DNA of 64,000 nucleotides, from the NCBI RefSeq assembly GCF_024347335.1, contig NZ_AP025463.1, forward strand, positions 3,100,001 to 3,164,000, written 5' to 3'. Of the stretch, positions 25,878 to 35,885 are shown in pieces. The notes below the pieces were generated by a model, which had not been told where the DNA came from, did no database searches, and was given only the letters and a program-made list of their open reading frames with translations. This stretch comes from Vibrio celticus. GTDB lineage: Bacteria; Pseudomonadota; Gammaproteobacteria; Enterobacterales; Vibrionaceae. Positions within the stretch are counted from its first letter, which is position 1; every line of letters starts with the position of its first letter. Made by a program: the position numbers and the translations under genes.

Positions 25878-25998
25878 TATGGATCTCCAAAAATCGAATC
25901 TGGCTAGAGTCTAGCACACTGATTACAGAGGCTAAACTATAGATAAATGAGTAAAAGCCTATCAAGATAGATACATCCGTCACCACTGTGTGACTGGG

Positions 25999-28848
25999 TT
26001 ATACTTCCATCCACTGCTTCCATGCTTGAACAACATGTTCTCTTTCCATTTCAAACTTTTCAATCGCCACATCCGCATCAAGATTAAGTAGATTACGGTG
26101 GTGGATTTCATCCCTTAATGTGGTATACGCATTGGTCAATGCCATACCTTGCTGGTCGTCCATAATCCCTTGTGACAACAGGCTTTCGAAGATTCGTACA
26201 TTGTCACACCAACGAGTAAGCTTTGGCTTCTCATTGCTGTATCGAAGCACTAAATATTGCGCCAAAAACTCAATATCAGTAATACCACCCGCATCTTGTT
26301 TGAGCATGAATCGATCAGCTTTTTTACCGCCTAAATGGCCGCGCATTTTTTCACGCATATCCACAACGGACTTTTTGAGTGTTGCCTCATCACGCGCCAA
26401 GCACAAAACCTCATGGCGCGTTTTGTTAAATGCCGAAGCCAATAACTCATCACCATAAATCATACGAGCGCGAGTCAAGGCTTGGTGCTCCCATGTCCAC
26501 GCGTCATTATGCTGATACTCGTCAAAGGCATCGGTTGGACTCACTAACAGGCCAGATGCACCAGAAGGGCGTAGGCGAGTATCGACTTCGTACAAAATGC
26601 CAGAAGCGGTTCTGGTCGAGAAAATATGAATAATACGCTGCGCCAATCTTAAGTAGAATTGGCGTCCATCAATCTCTTTCTTACCGTCAGTATAGATGTG
26701 TACCGGGCAGTCGTGCATGAACACGATATCGAGATCGGAGTTATAACCAAGCTCCCAACCACCGACTTTGCCATAACCAACAACCGCAAAACCGCGACCT
26801 TCGCGATCTTTGACATGGGTCGGTTCACCAAACTTGGCCGATACTTGTAACCAAGCTTGATTGACCCCAGCTTCAACTATCGCTTCGGCTAAATAGGTCA
26901 AATGATCACTGACCTTCATGACAGGTAGAGCACCCGCAATATCCGCGGCTGCAATTCTCAAGATACAGGTCTGCTTAAACTGACGCAGGCCTTCCATCTG
27001 TTGCTCCATATCATCTTCAGGGATACGGGCAAGGTAATCACGCAGCTCGGTCTTGTAAGACTCTAAAGGCACTGGATTGTAGAGTTGCTGAGGGTCGATA
27101 AGTTCATCTAACAGAATTGGATAACGACCCAACTGCTCCGAAATCATCGGGCTTGCCGTACATAAACGAACTAACTGAGTCAACGCTGCAGGGTGTTCAT
27201 CTAGCAGCTCAAGGTAAGTGGTACGCGTAACGATTTTATGCAGTAGATGCAGTACTCGCGACAAACCAAACTCGGCATCCTTAGCTGTGTACAGTGCTTG
27301 AAAGACTTTTGGCATCAGTCGATTGAGGACTTCACGCCCACGTGGGCCAAGGGTCTTCTTAGCTAGATCAGCTTTAAATTGGATGATGGTTTTTGCCGCT
27401 TCTGGTGGGCTAGCGACCGCAATATCATGCTCCAGTACATGTTCAATCACGTCTGGTTTATGGGCCATATCCCACAGCTCACTAAAATGACTCGCGATTG
27501 GGTTCGCATCTTCTTCATCGACCCCAATCAAGTCTTCAAATACCGTATGTACATTGGCCATATGAGCACGAGTTGCCGCAATCAAGCTATCCCAATCGGA
27601 AAATTGCATGGCAACCGCAAGCTGCAGTTGTTCGAATTCGCCGTCAGGTAAGGTTTGAGTTTGCTTATCAGCCATTGCTTGTAACAGGTTCTCAAGGCGA
27701 CGCAAAAACAGATAAGCCTCACGTAGGTGCCCTACCTCTTCTGATTCAAGCAAGTGCAATGACTCGATAGCCGTTAGGGTTTCCAGTAACCCTCGACCGC
27801 GTAAGCTAGGCTCACGTCCACCACGAATCAATTGGAATACTTGCGCGATAAACTCAACCTCACGAATACCACCAGAGCCAAGCTTGATGTTGTTCGAGAG
27901 ACCACGACGACGCACTTCACTGCTGATCATCGATTTCATTCGGCGCAGAGATTGAATCGCACTAAAATCAATATAACGGCGGAATACAAACGGACGTAGC
28001 ATTTGGCGAAGCTCTTGATACTCAGGATACATCTCGCTGCCCATCACGCGCGCTTTAACCATAGCGTAGCGTTCCCAATCACGCCCTTGCTCTTGGTAAT
28101 AGTCTTCAAGTGCAGCATAGCTCATCACAAGTGGACCACTCTCACCAAACGGGCGTAGGCGCATGTCGACTCGATAACAGAATCCATCGAAGGTTTGCTG
28201 ATCAAGCGCCTTGATAATACGTTGCCCTAGACGGGTAAAGAACTGCGCATTGGCAATGCTGCGTCTTGCGCCTTGGGTTTCGCCATTTTCAGGGTAGGTA
28301 AAGATCAGATCGATATCAGAAGAGAAATTGAGCTCACCGCCCCCTAGCTTACCCATACCAATGATGAGCATCGGTTGTGCTTCACCTTGCTCATTACAAG
28401 GTGTACCCCACTCTTTACAACAAATATCGTACTGCCATTGATAGATCTCGAAGATCATCGCCTCAGCCAACATCGATAGATGATTTAGGCTCTGCTCTAG
28501 CTCCCACGAACCCATAAAATCACGCCAAGCAATGTAGGTCATTTCTCGATTACGGAATTGACGCAGTAAGCGCTGACCGCTCATTTCATCAATGCAACCA
28601 GAAAGTAATTCAGCCAGTCGCTTTCGGTACCCTTCAGCACGCTCTTCACTTACCAACATATCGGGTAAGTCAGTACATAAAGCCGTATCACGCTGCAGGC
28701 AATCACCAATAAAACAGCTTAAACCGAGTACACGTTTAAGATCTTCAGTCAGCGGCTCAGACCAAATATTGATGGCTTCACTTTGATGCTCTAATAATTG
28801 CTCAAAAGCGGATTGGGAGTGAGTGATGAGTTGAGAAGGCAATGGCAT
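25999..28848 (-). CDS. glnE: Bifunctional glutamine synthetase adenylyltransferase/deadenylase
   Basis: GlnE adenylylates and deadenylylates glutamine synthetase in response to PII and glutamine. I start at ATG 28848 (MPLPSQLITHSQ, 949 residues) behind AAGGAAG; the frame is open 11 codons further to a TTG. The two nucleotidyltransferase domains are evident: GMGKLGGGELNFSSDIDLIF in the N-terminal half (deadenylylating) and GYGKVGGWELGYNSDLDIVF in the C-terminal half (adenylylating), each with the paired Asp residues. Confidence 0.97.
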   Translation of the reverse strand: MPLPSQLITHSQSAFEQLLEHQSEAINIWSEPLTEDLKRVLGLSCFIGDCLQRDTALCTDLPDMLVSEERAEGYRKRLAELLSGCIDEMSGQRLLRQFRNREMTYIAWRDFMGSWELEQSLNHLSMLAEAMIFEIYQWQYDICCKEWGTPCNEQGEAQPMLIIGMGKLGGGELNFSSDIDLIFTYPENGETQGARRSIANAQFFTRLGQRIIKALDQQTFDGFCYRVDMRLRPFGESGPLVMSYAALEDYYQEQGRDWERYAMVKARVMGSEMYPEYQELRQMLRPFVFRRYIDFSAIQSLRRMKSMISSEVRRRGLSNNIKLGSGGIREVEFIAQVFQLIRGGREPSLRGRGLLETLTAIESLHLLESEEVGHLREAYLFLRRLENLLQAMADKQTQTLPDGEFEQLQLAVAMQFSDWDSLIAATRAHMANVHTVFEDLIGVDEEDANPIASHFSELWDMAHKPDVIEHVLEHDIAVASPPEAAKTIIQFKADLAKKTLGPRGREVLNRLMPKVFQALYTAKDAEFGLSRVLHLLHKIVTRTTYLELLDEHPAALTQLVRLCTASPMISEQLGRYPILLDELIDPQQLYNPVPLESYKTELRDYLARIPEDDMEQQMEGLRQFKQTCILRIAAADIAGALPVMKVSDHLTYLAEAIVEAGVNQAWLQVSAKFGEPTHVKDREGRGFAVVGYGKVGGWELGYNSDLDIVFMHDCPVHIYTDGKKEIDGRQFYLRLAQRIIHIFSTRTASGILYEVDTRLRPSGASGLLVSPTDAFDEYQHNDAWTWEHQALTRARMIYGDELLASAFNKTRHEVLCLARDEATLKKSVVDMREKMRGHLGGKKADRFMLKQDAGGITDIEFLAQYLVLRYSNEKPKLTRWCDNVRIFESLLSQGIMDDQQGMALTNAYTTLRDEIHHRNLLNLDADVAIEKFEMEREHVVQAWKQWMEV

Positions 28849-28956
28849 GTTTCTTCCTTGTATAAGCTGCGCGCCGAACAATCGGTTTATCGATTCAGTT
28901 CTTCAATAACGAGTTTTCATAACTAAAGATAAGTTATACCAAAGTTACGCCAATAA

Positions 28957-28987
28957 AAAACGCCCACATTAGCAATGTGGGCGTTTT
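28957..28987 (-). terminator. Terminator after the chemoreceptor gene
   Basis: AAAACGCCCACATT and AATGTGGGCGTTTT pair over 14 bp around AGC, with a T run on the minus strand. Confidence 0.92.
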
Positions 28988-29072
28988 ATCGATTAACTTA
29001 TCTGGTAGAGCTTACAACCGAGAAAAAGTGTCTGGGAATAAGTCTTTACGGATAAAGATTAGGTGCTTTGGA

Positions 29073-30329
29073 CTAAACCTTAAACTGCTTAATCTTACCG
29101 TCGAGTTCTTGGGCGTTGCTTTCCATTAGCTGAGAGGTCTCTAGCAGCTCACCAACCACCACAACTGAAGCTTCAACAAGCTCGCGTACATTAGTCAGGT
29201 TGACACTCATCTCTTCAGCAACACTGCTCTGTTGACCTGCTGCAGTCGCGATTTGGAAGTTCATATCATTGATTTGATTGACTTGACTTACGATGCCATC
29301 AAGCTCACTTCCCGCGTTAGTCACCAGATCAACACCTTCTGCCGCTTCAACAACACTTTTCTCCATCAGCTCTACCGCAGAGTTAGCGCTGCTTTGTAGG
29401 TGGCTGATCATGTCTTGAATCTCTACCGTCGCTTGCTGAGTGCGCTGCGCAAGGTTACGAACCTCATCGGCAACAACCGCAAAACCACGACCCGCTTCGC
29501 CGGCACGTGCCGCTTCAATCGCAGCGTTCAATGCTAATAGGTTTGTTTGTTCTGAAATGCCTTGGATAGTACCAACCACGCTGCCAATTGAGTCAACGCG
29601 TTCTTCTACTTGGTTTACTGCTGCTGCAGATGCTGCGATATCTGAGGATAGCTCACTCATCTTAGACACTGACCCTTGAACGAACTTCTGACCAGTCAGA
29701 GCTTGGCCTGATGCTTGTTCAGTCAATGACGAAGCGCTTTGAGCATGCTCAGCGACAGTTTGTACCGTCGAGGTCATCTCACTCATTGCTGTTGCCAGCT
29801 GATCGATTTCGTTGAACTCTTCTTGAGCTGAATCTTTGGTTTCAGACATGCTGATGGTCATCACTTCCGTCAGAGCAAATAGCTCATCAGAAGAGGCCAC
29901 CTGAGTTTTGATCATATCGTTCAGTTGAACGCGAGTTTTTTCAAGTTCGCGTGCCACATCGCCGTATTCATCTTTACAGTCCATTTGAATCGGCACTGAT
30001 AAGTTCTTGTCGGCCATGGTTTTAATGGCGTCATTAAGGTATTGAGTCTGACGCAGCATAACGCGCGCCGCTGCTAATAGAAGAACCACAAACACAATGA
30101 TCATTAAGGCTGTTTGCCAAGCCACTTGAACAAGGTAAGTCTCGTAATGCTGCTGTGCGACTTGCGCGTTATTGGTTACAGCAAGCAATGAATCGTAAAA
30201 CGTACTTGCGTCCCATAGCTGCTTCGAAATGATCAAGATAGTGCTGAATATCATCAACATGACCATTTTTGGAACGAGACGAACGTCAGAGATTACCCTT
30301 TCCCACGGCTTGAATGACAGTTTAGTCAT
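29073..30329 (-). CDS. Methyl-accepting chemotaxis protein with minimal periplasmic domain
   Basis: This is a chemoreceptor signalling to CheA/CheW. The 418-residue protein has two membrane helices (about 20-38 and 73-90) separated by only about 35 residues, too short for a standard sensor domain, then a HAMP linker (about 91-145) and a cytoplasmic signalling domain with the hairpin tip core EQTNLLALNAAIEAARAGEAGRGFAVVADEVR. There is no C-terminal NWETF-type pentapeptide for CheR/CheB docking. The ligand cannot be told; sensing may be through the membrane or a partner. It is inserted between glnE and the ygiF-like gene relative to E. coli. Confidence 0.93.
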   Translation of the reverse strand: MTKLSFKPWERVISDVRLVPKMVMLMIFSTILIISKQLWDASTFYDSLLAVTNNAQVAQQHYETYLVQVAWQTALMIIVFVVLLLAAARVMLRQTQYLNDAIKTMADKNLSVPIQMDCKDEYGDVARELEKTRVQLNDMIKTQVASSDELFALTEVMTISMSETKDSAQEEFNEIDQLATAMSEMTSTVQTVAEHAQSASSLTEQASGQALTGQKFVQGSVSKMSELSSDIAASAAAVNQVEERVDSIGSVVGTIQGISEQTNLLALNAAIEAARAGEAGRGFAVVADEVRNLAQRTQQATVEIQDMISHLQSSANSAVELMEKSVVEAAEGVDLVTNAGSELDGIVSQVNQINDMNFQIATAAGQQSSVAEEMSVNLTNVRELVEASVVVVGELLETSQLMESNAQELDGKIKQFKV

Positions 30330-30426
30330 TGTCAGTTCTCCATTAATTCTTATATATTGATGGCTTCTATATCCGCGAGGTGGCTATGTCAGTCAAAGTT
30401 CGCGATTTATTTTGAGCCTCGTATGA

Positions 30427-31176
30427 ATGTTGAATAATACCAAAGACGCCACCAAGCCGATGAGCTTATTGTCACTGATTCTCTCTTTCTTAGCGTTATT
30501 TGTGATCTCAGGCTTATTGTTCGTACCGATCGATAAAGAATCGAAACAAGTCCTTATCGGCCTCGATTTTATAATCTGTAGTGTTTTTCTTTTTCAGCTC
30601 ACTATTGATCTATTCAGATCACAAAACAAAAAAGAATATCTAAAAGTACACTGGATCGATTTCTTAGCAAGCATCCCAATGATCGAGCCACTTCGTTTCG
30701 CTCGCATTTTTCAGATCCTGCGTGTCATTCTTGTGCTTCGCTCGGGTAAACGTGTTTTCAGAGAGCTCTTTCGTAATCGCAAAGAAACCACCCTCGCCTC
30801 AATTATATTGCTGCTGGTCATTCTCCTAACCATAGGGGCCGGAACAATATTGCTGTTAGAACACAAAGATCCCGGTGCCAACATCACCACTGGCCAAGAT
30901 GCTTTATGGTGGGCATTTGTGACCATCAGTACGGTGGGATATGGCGATCATTATCCAGTCACGAGTTCCGGAAAATTAGTCGCCTCTCTGGTGATCATTT
31001 GCGGAGTGGGTGTGTTTGGTATGATTTCAGGCTTGATTACTTCTTTGATCACCTCTCCAACTCATCATGAGAATCAACGAGCGGAAAACAAAGAGAAGCA
31101 CCTTGAGAAGATCATCGAGCAACAACAGAAGATCTTAGAACGACTCGAAAAGCTTGAGCAACAAACAAAAAAATAG
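30427..31176 (+). CDS. Voltage-sensor type potassium channel subunit
   Basis: This is a six-segment tetrameric potassium channel subunit of 249 residues. Membrane segments include about 12-33 and 43-62. An S4-like helix carries basic residues Arg90, Arg93, Arg99, Arg105, Lys108 and Arg109 at three- or six-residue spacing. S5 is about 122-145, then a pore helix and the selectivity filter TVGYGD (169-174), then S6 (about 185-208). The C-terminus (about 215-249) is a coiled coil with heptad-like LEKIIEQQQKILERLEKLEQ, probably for tetramer assembly. No RCK/TrkA-N domain is attached, unlike E. coli Kch. The ribosome site is weak, and Met12 is an alternative start. Confidence 0.9.
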   Translation: MLNNTKDATKPMSLLSLILSFLALFVISGLLFVPIDKESKQVLIGLDFIICSVFLFQLTIDLFRSQNKKEYLKVHWIDFLASIPMIEPLRFARIFQILRVILVLRSGKRVFRELFRNRKETTLASIILLLVILLTIGAGTILLLEHKDPGANITTGQDALWWAFVTISTVGYGDHYPVTSSGKLVASLVIICGVGVFGMISGLITSLITSPTHHENQRAENKEKHLEKIIEQQQKILERLEKLEQQTKK

Positions 31177-31195
31177 GGCCGGAGCCCTATTTTCA
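31171..31195 (+). terminator. Terminator overlapping the channel gene stop codon
   Basis: AAATAGGGC and GCCCTATTT form a 9-bp stem around CGGA; the TAG stop lies in the left arm. Confidence 0.8.
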
Positions 31196-31227
31196 AATTC
31201 ATACTTATATTGATATAGATATTGAAT

Positions 31228-32745
31228 CTAGTCTTGCCAGTATGGCTCAACCTCAACACTGATTTGGCGTGTCTGTTCCATCGCATGCAGAATGGACACT
31301 TCTTGACGAGCCAGCCAACGCTCTAGCTGAACCCTCTCATCGCCTTCCAACTTCTCAGTCAAAGGCTCTAATGTTTTAAGTGCCAGCAAGTCATCAATGC
31401 CTTGCACCATATCGGCCCAAGGTAAACGGAAACTGTTTCGCTCAGCGTCATCATACAAACTCGCGAAACCAACACCAGAATATAGGTTTCGCATCAAACG
31501 GTATTGCTGCTCAATATACGCTTGGCTAGTCATCACTCGCTCTGGTGGGAAAGCTTCCATCAAGTCTGCCCATGTGCGATCGAGTTGCTGCACGGAAAAC
31601 CATTCAATACCACGACCCATTTGCTCACGCGCTTTCTCATCTAAGAAAGGCTGCCAGCCACGAGACAAGATCCAACGGCTCAGATCCAACAATAAACCGG
31701 TGTAACGAGCAGAGCTCAGCAAGGTAAGCAGATCTTCACGATCTGGCAGTTGCTCTTGCATCTCTTTAAGCTCAGCGACTAAGAACTTACGCGCATCGAG
31801 TTTACGTAGTACGTGTCCTTTATCTTCCAGCAAGTCTTCGAAGTGATCATAGCTTTTCAGCCAGTCGAGCTCTTGCTCAAGCCATTTCAACTCTTGACGT
31901 AAAATAGCACTCGCGCGTCTTGGGACAATGCCACCGTAGATAGTGAAGGTTTGACGAATAAAACTCAGCGAGTGACTGATCTCATGCAGCGCTTCAATCG
32001 ATTGGCGCTCGGTGAAGATCTGCTCGTGATAGTGCCAATGAGCGAGAGCATGCTCTAAAGATTGAATGAAACACGATTCAACGGTATCACTTTTGTCAGT
32101 ATCAACTAAGGTCAAAGGAGTGACTTCATCTCCTTGATAACCTTGGGCAAGGCGGTAACCCTTAGCTGCTTTGCTTAGGTTACCCAAACGCATACCACCT
32201 TGTTCGCAGAATTGGCGAGACAATGTAAATAGTGCATCCGTCTGACCGGATTTAAGTTCCAATTCAACTTCGCAAATCGGTTCTTGCAGGTCGCCTGATT
32301 CAACAAAGCCTTGATCGAATGCGACCTCGACTTGGCTACCATCAGGCATACCAATCAACCACTGCTCACGCGTGAAGTTAGTAGAGAACAGAGGAGTCAG
32401 CTCAGCTTGCAGCGTTTCGATGTCTTTACCTGCTGGCCAGATATCCTCTGGGTGCAAGGCTAGCTTAGGTTCGTTGCTGTAGTGCTCTGCATTGTATTCA
32501 GGCCTTTGGTGCAGGCCAGCAACCACACGACCAGCAGTCTTTACGGTTTGTACAAATACGTCATCAAAGCGTCGAATGCGTAAGCCTGTATCGTGCTTAC
32601 GTAGCCAGTTGTCAGCGGTGTCAAAGTAGATGTTACCTAGCTCACGACAACTGTGCTGAAGTACTTTAGTTTCAGCAATTTTATTGCGTAAAGTCTCTGA
32701 AAATTCAGGAGAAACAAAAAACTTCAGTTCTATCTCGGTTTCCAT
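31228..32745 (-). CDS. CYTH-CHAD inorganic triphosphatase (YgiF-like)
   Basis: The family member YgiF of E. coli hydrolyses inorganic tripolyphosphate. I start at ATG 32745 (METEIELKF, 505 residues) behind GAAAGG; a TTG 19 codons upstream is less likely. The N-terminal CYTH domain (about 1-200) has the signature ExExK as EIELK, and GLRIRR and EVELELKSG strands of the triphosphate tunnel. The C-terminal CHAD domain (about 220-500) is helical and rich in conserved His/Arg (HEISHSLSFIRQTF). The location after glnE supports orthology with ygiF. Confidence 0.9.
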   Translation of the reverse strand: METEIELKFFVSPEFSETLRNKIAETKVLQHSCRELGNIYFDTADNWLRKHDTGLRIRRFDDVFVQTVKTAGRVVAGLHQRPEYNAEHYSNEPKLALHPEDIWPAGKDIETLQAELTPLFSTNFTREQWLIGMPDGSQVEVAFDQGFVESGDLQEPICEVELELKSGQTDALFTLSRQFCEQGGMRLGNLSKAAKGYRLAQGYQGDEVTPLTLVDTDKSDTVESCFIQSLEHALAHWHYHEQIFTERQSIEALHEISHSLSFIRQTFTIYGGIVPRRASAILRQELKWLEQELDWLKSYDHFEDLLEDKGHVLRKLDARKFLVAELKEMQEQLPDREDLLTLLSSARYTGLLLDLSRWILSRGWQPFLDEKAREQMGRGIEWFSVQQLDRTWADLMEAFPPERVMTSQAYIEQQYRLMRNLYSGVGFASLYDDAERNSFRLPWADMVQGIDDLLALKTLEPLTEKLEGDERVQLERWLARQEVSILHAMEQTRQISVEVEPYWQD

Positions 32746-32952
32746 AGTTATACCTTTCTGTGAAGATAGGGACAGGATATTGCCAATTTGAAAAGTCGGC
32801 AAGTCAGAAATATCGCCCTTATGATGATCTAAAACAGTTTTAATGAGAGATTGATTAGGTTAACATGCGCGACTTTGTAGCCATCGCTTAACATTTCACC
32901 ATGAATATGGTGTATGTTGTTTTAAGGTTATTATTTATTAGGTTGGATGACC

Positions 32953-33633
32953 ATGCCAGTAAATACAATTATGGGGTTATTTGCAAAGTCCCCAATTAAA
33001 CCTTTGCAGCGTCACGTAGTATGCGTGAACGAATGTTGTTCTCACCTAGTTAATTTCTTTGAAGTTTCTTCAAAAGGTGACTGGGAAAAAGCATCAGAAA
33101 TTCGAGCTCAAATTTCTCACCTTGAGAAAGAAGCTGACGTACTAAAACGTGAAATTCGCCTTAAACTTCCTCGTGGTTTGTTTATGCCAGTTGATCGCAC
33201 CGATATGTTGGAGCTATTAACGCAACAAGACAAACTCGCAAACCTAGCGAAAGACATTGCTGGCCGTGTATATGGTCGTCAACTTGTCATTCCTGCTCCA
33301 ATGCAAGAAAACTTCATCGCTTACGTTAAACGTTGTCTAGATGCAGCGAACCAAGCACAAAACGTAATCAATGAATTAGACGAATTACTTGAAACTGGCT
33401 TTAAAGGCCGTGAAGTAACACTCGTTGCCGAAATGATTCATCAATTAGATGTAATTGAAGATGACACGGATGCGATGCAGATCGAACTACGCCAACAACT
33501 AATGGCAATTGAAGGCGATCTGAATCCAGTTGATATCATGTTCTTATACAAAATTCTTGAATGGGTTGGTGGTATTGCAGATCAAGCACAGCGTGTAGGC
33601 GCTCGTCTTGAAGTAATGCTTTCTCGATCTTAA
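32953..33633 (+). CDS. DUF47/PhoU-like accessory protein of a PiT phosphate transporter (TIGR00153 type)
   Basis: This is a helical PhoU-fold protein of 226 residues from MPVNTIMGLFAKSPIKPLQR; an ATG two codons upstream is possible. The family usually lies next to PiT phosphate permeases and is thought to modulate their activity; its mechanism is not settled. Visible features are repeated acidic helix patterns such as VIEDDTDAMQIELRQQL, typical of the metal-binding ExxxD segments of PhoU. The next gene is the PiT permease, 128 nt downstream, on the same strand. Confidence 0.9.
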   Translation: MPVNTIMGLFAKSPIKPLQRHVVCVNECCSHLVNFFEVSSKGDWEKASEIRAQISHLEKEADVLKREIRLKLPRGLFMPVDRTDMLELLTQQDKLANLAKDIAGRVYGRQLVIPAPMQENFIAYVKRCLDAANQAQNVINELDELLETGFKGREVTLVAEMIHQLDVIEDDTDAMQIELRQQLMAIEGDLNPVDIMFLYKILEWVGGIADQAQRVGARLEVMLSRS

Positions 33634-33761
33634 ATCATACGTTAACCATATAACGAAGAGCATTTTTTGAACAAACCACTTATGCGCTGAGTATTTCTCT
33701 CGCTGAGCGGTTTTTTGCGTCTAAATTTGTTCCGCTTGTTATCAAACAACTAGGTATTACG

Positions 33762-35024
33762 ATGGATATCCTTGCTAACTACGGCACTGTCCTGATTATT
33801 GTTGCAGCAGCTTTCGGTTTCTTGATGGCTATTGGTATTGGTGCAAATGACGTTGCGAACGCAATGGGCACCTCAGTAGGCTCTAAAGCTCTAACCGTTA
33901 AACAAGCGATCATTATCGCAATGATCTTTGAATTCGCAGGTGCTTACCTTGCGGGCGGCGAAGTAACAGACACGATCCGTAAAGGTGTTATCGAAACGTC
34001 TCTATTCGCTCATCAACCTGATGTACTTGTGTACGGCATGATGTCAGCACTTCTTGCTGCTGGTACATGGCTACTTCTCGCTTCTTACATGGGCTGGCCT
34101 GTTTCTACGACTCACTCAATCATCGGTGCAATCATCGGTTTTGCGTGTATTTCTGTAGGTACTGAAGCTGTAGACTGGAACAGTGTTCAAGGTATTGTGG
34201 GCAGTTGGATTATCACACCCGTTATTTCCGGCTTCTTCGCTTACGTGATATTTGTAAGTGCTCAACGACTGATTTTTGATACAGAGAACCCGCTATTCAA
34301 CGCGAAACGCTTTGTACCGGTATACATGTTCATCACAACGATGGTGATTGCACTTGTAACCATCAAGAAAGGTCTTAAGCACGTTGGTCTTCACCTAAGC
34401 AACACTGAAGCATGGGTTTGGGCTGCTGCCGTTTCTGCGCTTGTTATGGTCGGCGGTTACCTATATATCCAGAAGAAATTCGCGAACCGCGAAGAAGACC
34501 ACGGCTTTGCCGGTGTTGAAGGCATCTTCTCTGTACTCATGGTTATCACAGCTTGTGCAATGGCATTTGCACACGGTTCAAACGACGTTGCGAACGCGAT
34601 TGGTCCACTGTCTGCTGTTGTATCAACCGTTGAGCACATGGGTGAAATCACAGGTAAGAGTACTATCGCATGGTGGATTCTTCCTCTAGGTGGTTTCGGT
34701 ATCGTTGTTGGTCTTGCAACAATGGGTCATAAAGTAATGGCAACCGTTGGTACTGGTATTACAGAACTAACACCAAGCCGTGGCTTTGCTGCACAACTTG
34801 CAACGGCATGTACGGTTGTACTAGCTTCAGGTACTGGCCTTCCAATCTCTACTACACAAACACTCGTTGGTGCAGTATTAGGTGTTGGTTTTGCACGTGG
34901 TATCGCAGCACTAAACTTAGGCGTTGTACGTAATATCGTGGCTTCTTGGATTGTGACATTGCCAGCTGGTGCTCTACTTGCTGTTGTGTTCTTCTACGGA
35001 ATTCAAGCTGCGTTTACTATGTAA
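33762..35024 (+). CDS. pitA: PiT family inorganic phosphate transporter
   Basis: This is a cation-coupled phosphate (or metal-phosphate) symporter in the inner membrane. The 420-residue multi-span protein carries the duplicated family signature GANDVANAMGTSVGSKALT (about residues 27-45) and HGSNDVANAIGPLSAVV (about 269-285), one in each half of the inverted repeat. Conserved WPVSTTHSI (near 117-125) and GLPISTTQTLVG (near 365-376) are also duplicated. It is paired with the DUF47 gene. The gene symbol is by family similarity. Confidence 0.92.
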   Translation: MDILANYGTVLIIVAAAFGFLMAIGIGANDVANAMGTSVGSKALTVKQAIIIAMIFEFAGAYLAGGEVTDTIRKGVIETSLFAHQPDVLVYGMMSALLAAGTWLLLASYMGWPVSTTHSIIGAIIGFACISVGTEAVDWNSVQGIVGSWIITPVISGFFAYVIFVSAQRLIFDTENPLFNAKRFVPVYMFITTMVIALVTIKKGLKHVGLHLSNTEAWVWAAAVSALVMVGGYLYIQKKFANREEDHGFAGVEGIFSVLMVITACAMAFAHGSNDVANAIGPLSAVVSTVEHMGEITGKSTIAWWILPLGGFGIVVGLATMGHKVMATVGTGITELTPSRGFAAQLATACTVVLASGTGLPISTTQTLVGAVLGVGFARGIAALNLGVVRNIVASWIVTLPAGALLAVVFFYGIQAAFTM

Positions 35025-35116
35025 TCGCGACTGCGTTAGTGAATACTAGCGTCAGAACAGTGTGAGCTTCAGTAGCGATATGTAAATGCCATGTCATTAT
35101 TGACTCAAACGCACAG

Positions 35117-35142
35117 AAAGGGAGGCTTTGCCTCCCTTCTTT
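35117..35142 (+). terminator. Terminator after the phosphate transporter
   Basis: AAGGGAGGC (35118-35126) and GCCTCCCTT (35130-35138) pair around TTT, followed by CTTTGTT. Confidence 0.85.
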
Positions 35143-35229
35143 GTTGCACCGCATAAAGAAACTAAATATTATTTGCTGATTGAGGCTGACTCATACGCCT
35201 ACCCAATTTGAATCGTTAAGGGATTTACT

Positions 35230-35841
35230 GTGAAAAAACTGATTAGCTTAGTTTTGTTCGCAATGCTTGCGGCTCCAGCTGCCTTTGCACAAGACCGTTA
35301 TATTGCTGACAAACTATTTACTTATATGCATTCTGGCCCAAACAACACATTCCGTATCATCGGTAGTGTTGATGCTGGTGAAAAGATTACATTCCTACAA
35401 ACTAACAAGAGTACGGGTTACACCCAAATTCAAGACAACCGTGGCCGTAAAGGTTGGGTTGAAAGCAAGTTTGTAAGCACTCAAGAAAGCATGGCACTGC
35501 GTATGCCTAAGCTAGAGAAAGAGCTGACGGAAGTTAAAGGCAAGCTAGCGAATGCTCGTCAGAGTGCTGACAGCGAAAAAGCTGGCCTAGCAAGCTCTCT
35601 AGATTCTCGTAACAAGCAGATTGCTGAACTAGAACAGAACTACAGTGAAATTAGCCAACAGCTAACGAGTTCTCAAACAGAGAACCGTGAACTGCGCGCT
35701 AAGCTAGACACTCAGAAAGACGACCTGCTATTGAAGTACTTCATGTACGGTGGTGGTGTTGCGGGTATTGGTCTACTTCTAGGCCTTGTTCTGCCACACA
35801 TCATGCCTCGTCGCAGAAAATCACCAAACGGTTGGGCGTAG
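35230..35841 (+). CDS. SH3-domain membrane protein (YgiM/TIGR04211 type)
   Basis: This 203-residue protein has a signal peptide (residues 1-20, ending AAPAAFA), a bacterial SH3 domain (about 25-90, with SGPNNTFRIIGSVDAGEKI and GRKGWVESKFV), a long coiled coil (about 95-165), and a C-terminal membrane helix (about 172-192) followed by a basic tail PRRRKSP. This layout matches E. coli YgiM, which lies beside cca there too. A role in cell-wall binding is inferred from the SH3 fold; the precise function is unknown. Confidence 0.88.
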   Translation: MKKLISLVLFAMLAAPAAFAQDRYIADKLFTYMHSGPNNTFRIIGSVDAGEKITFLQTNKSTGYTQIQDNRGRKGWVESKFVSTQESMALRMPKLEKELTEVKGKLANARQSADSEKAGLASSLDSRNKQIAELEQNYSEISQQLTSSQTENRELRAKLDTQKDDLLLKYFMYGGGVAGIGLLLGLVLPHIMPRRRKSPNGWA

Positions 35842-35885
35842 ACTTAACGCTTGTATCAGGTACAGTAAATTCAGTATCGAATATC

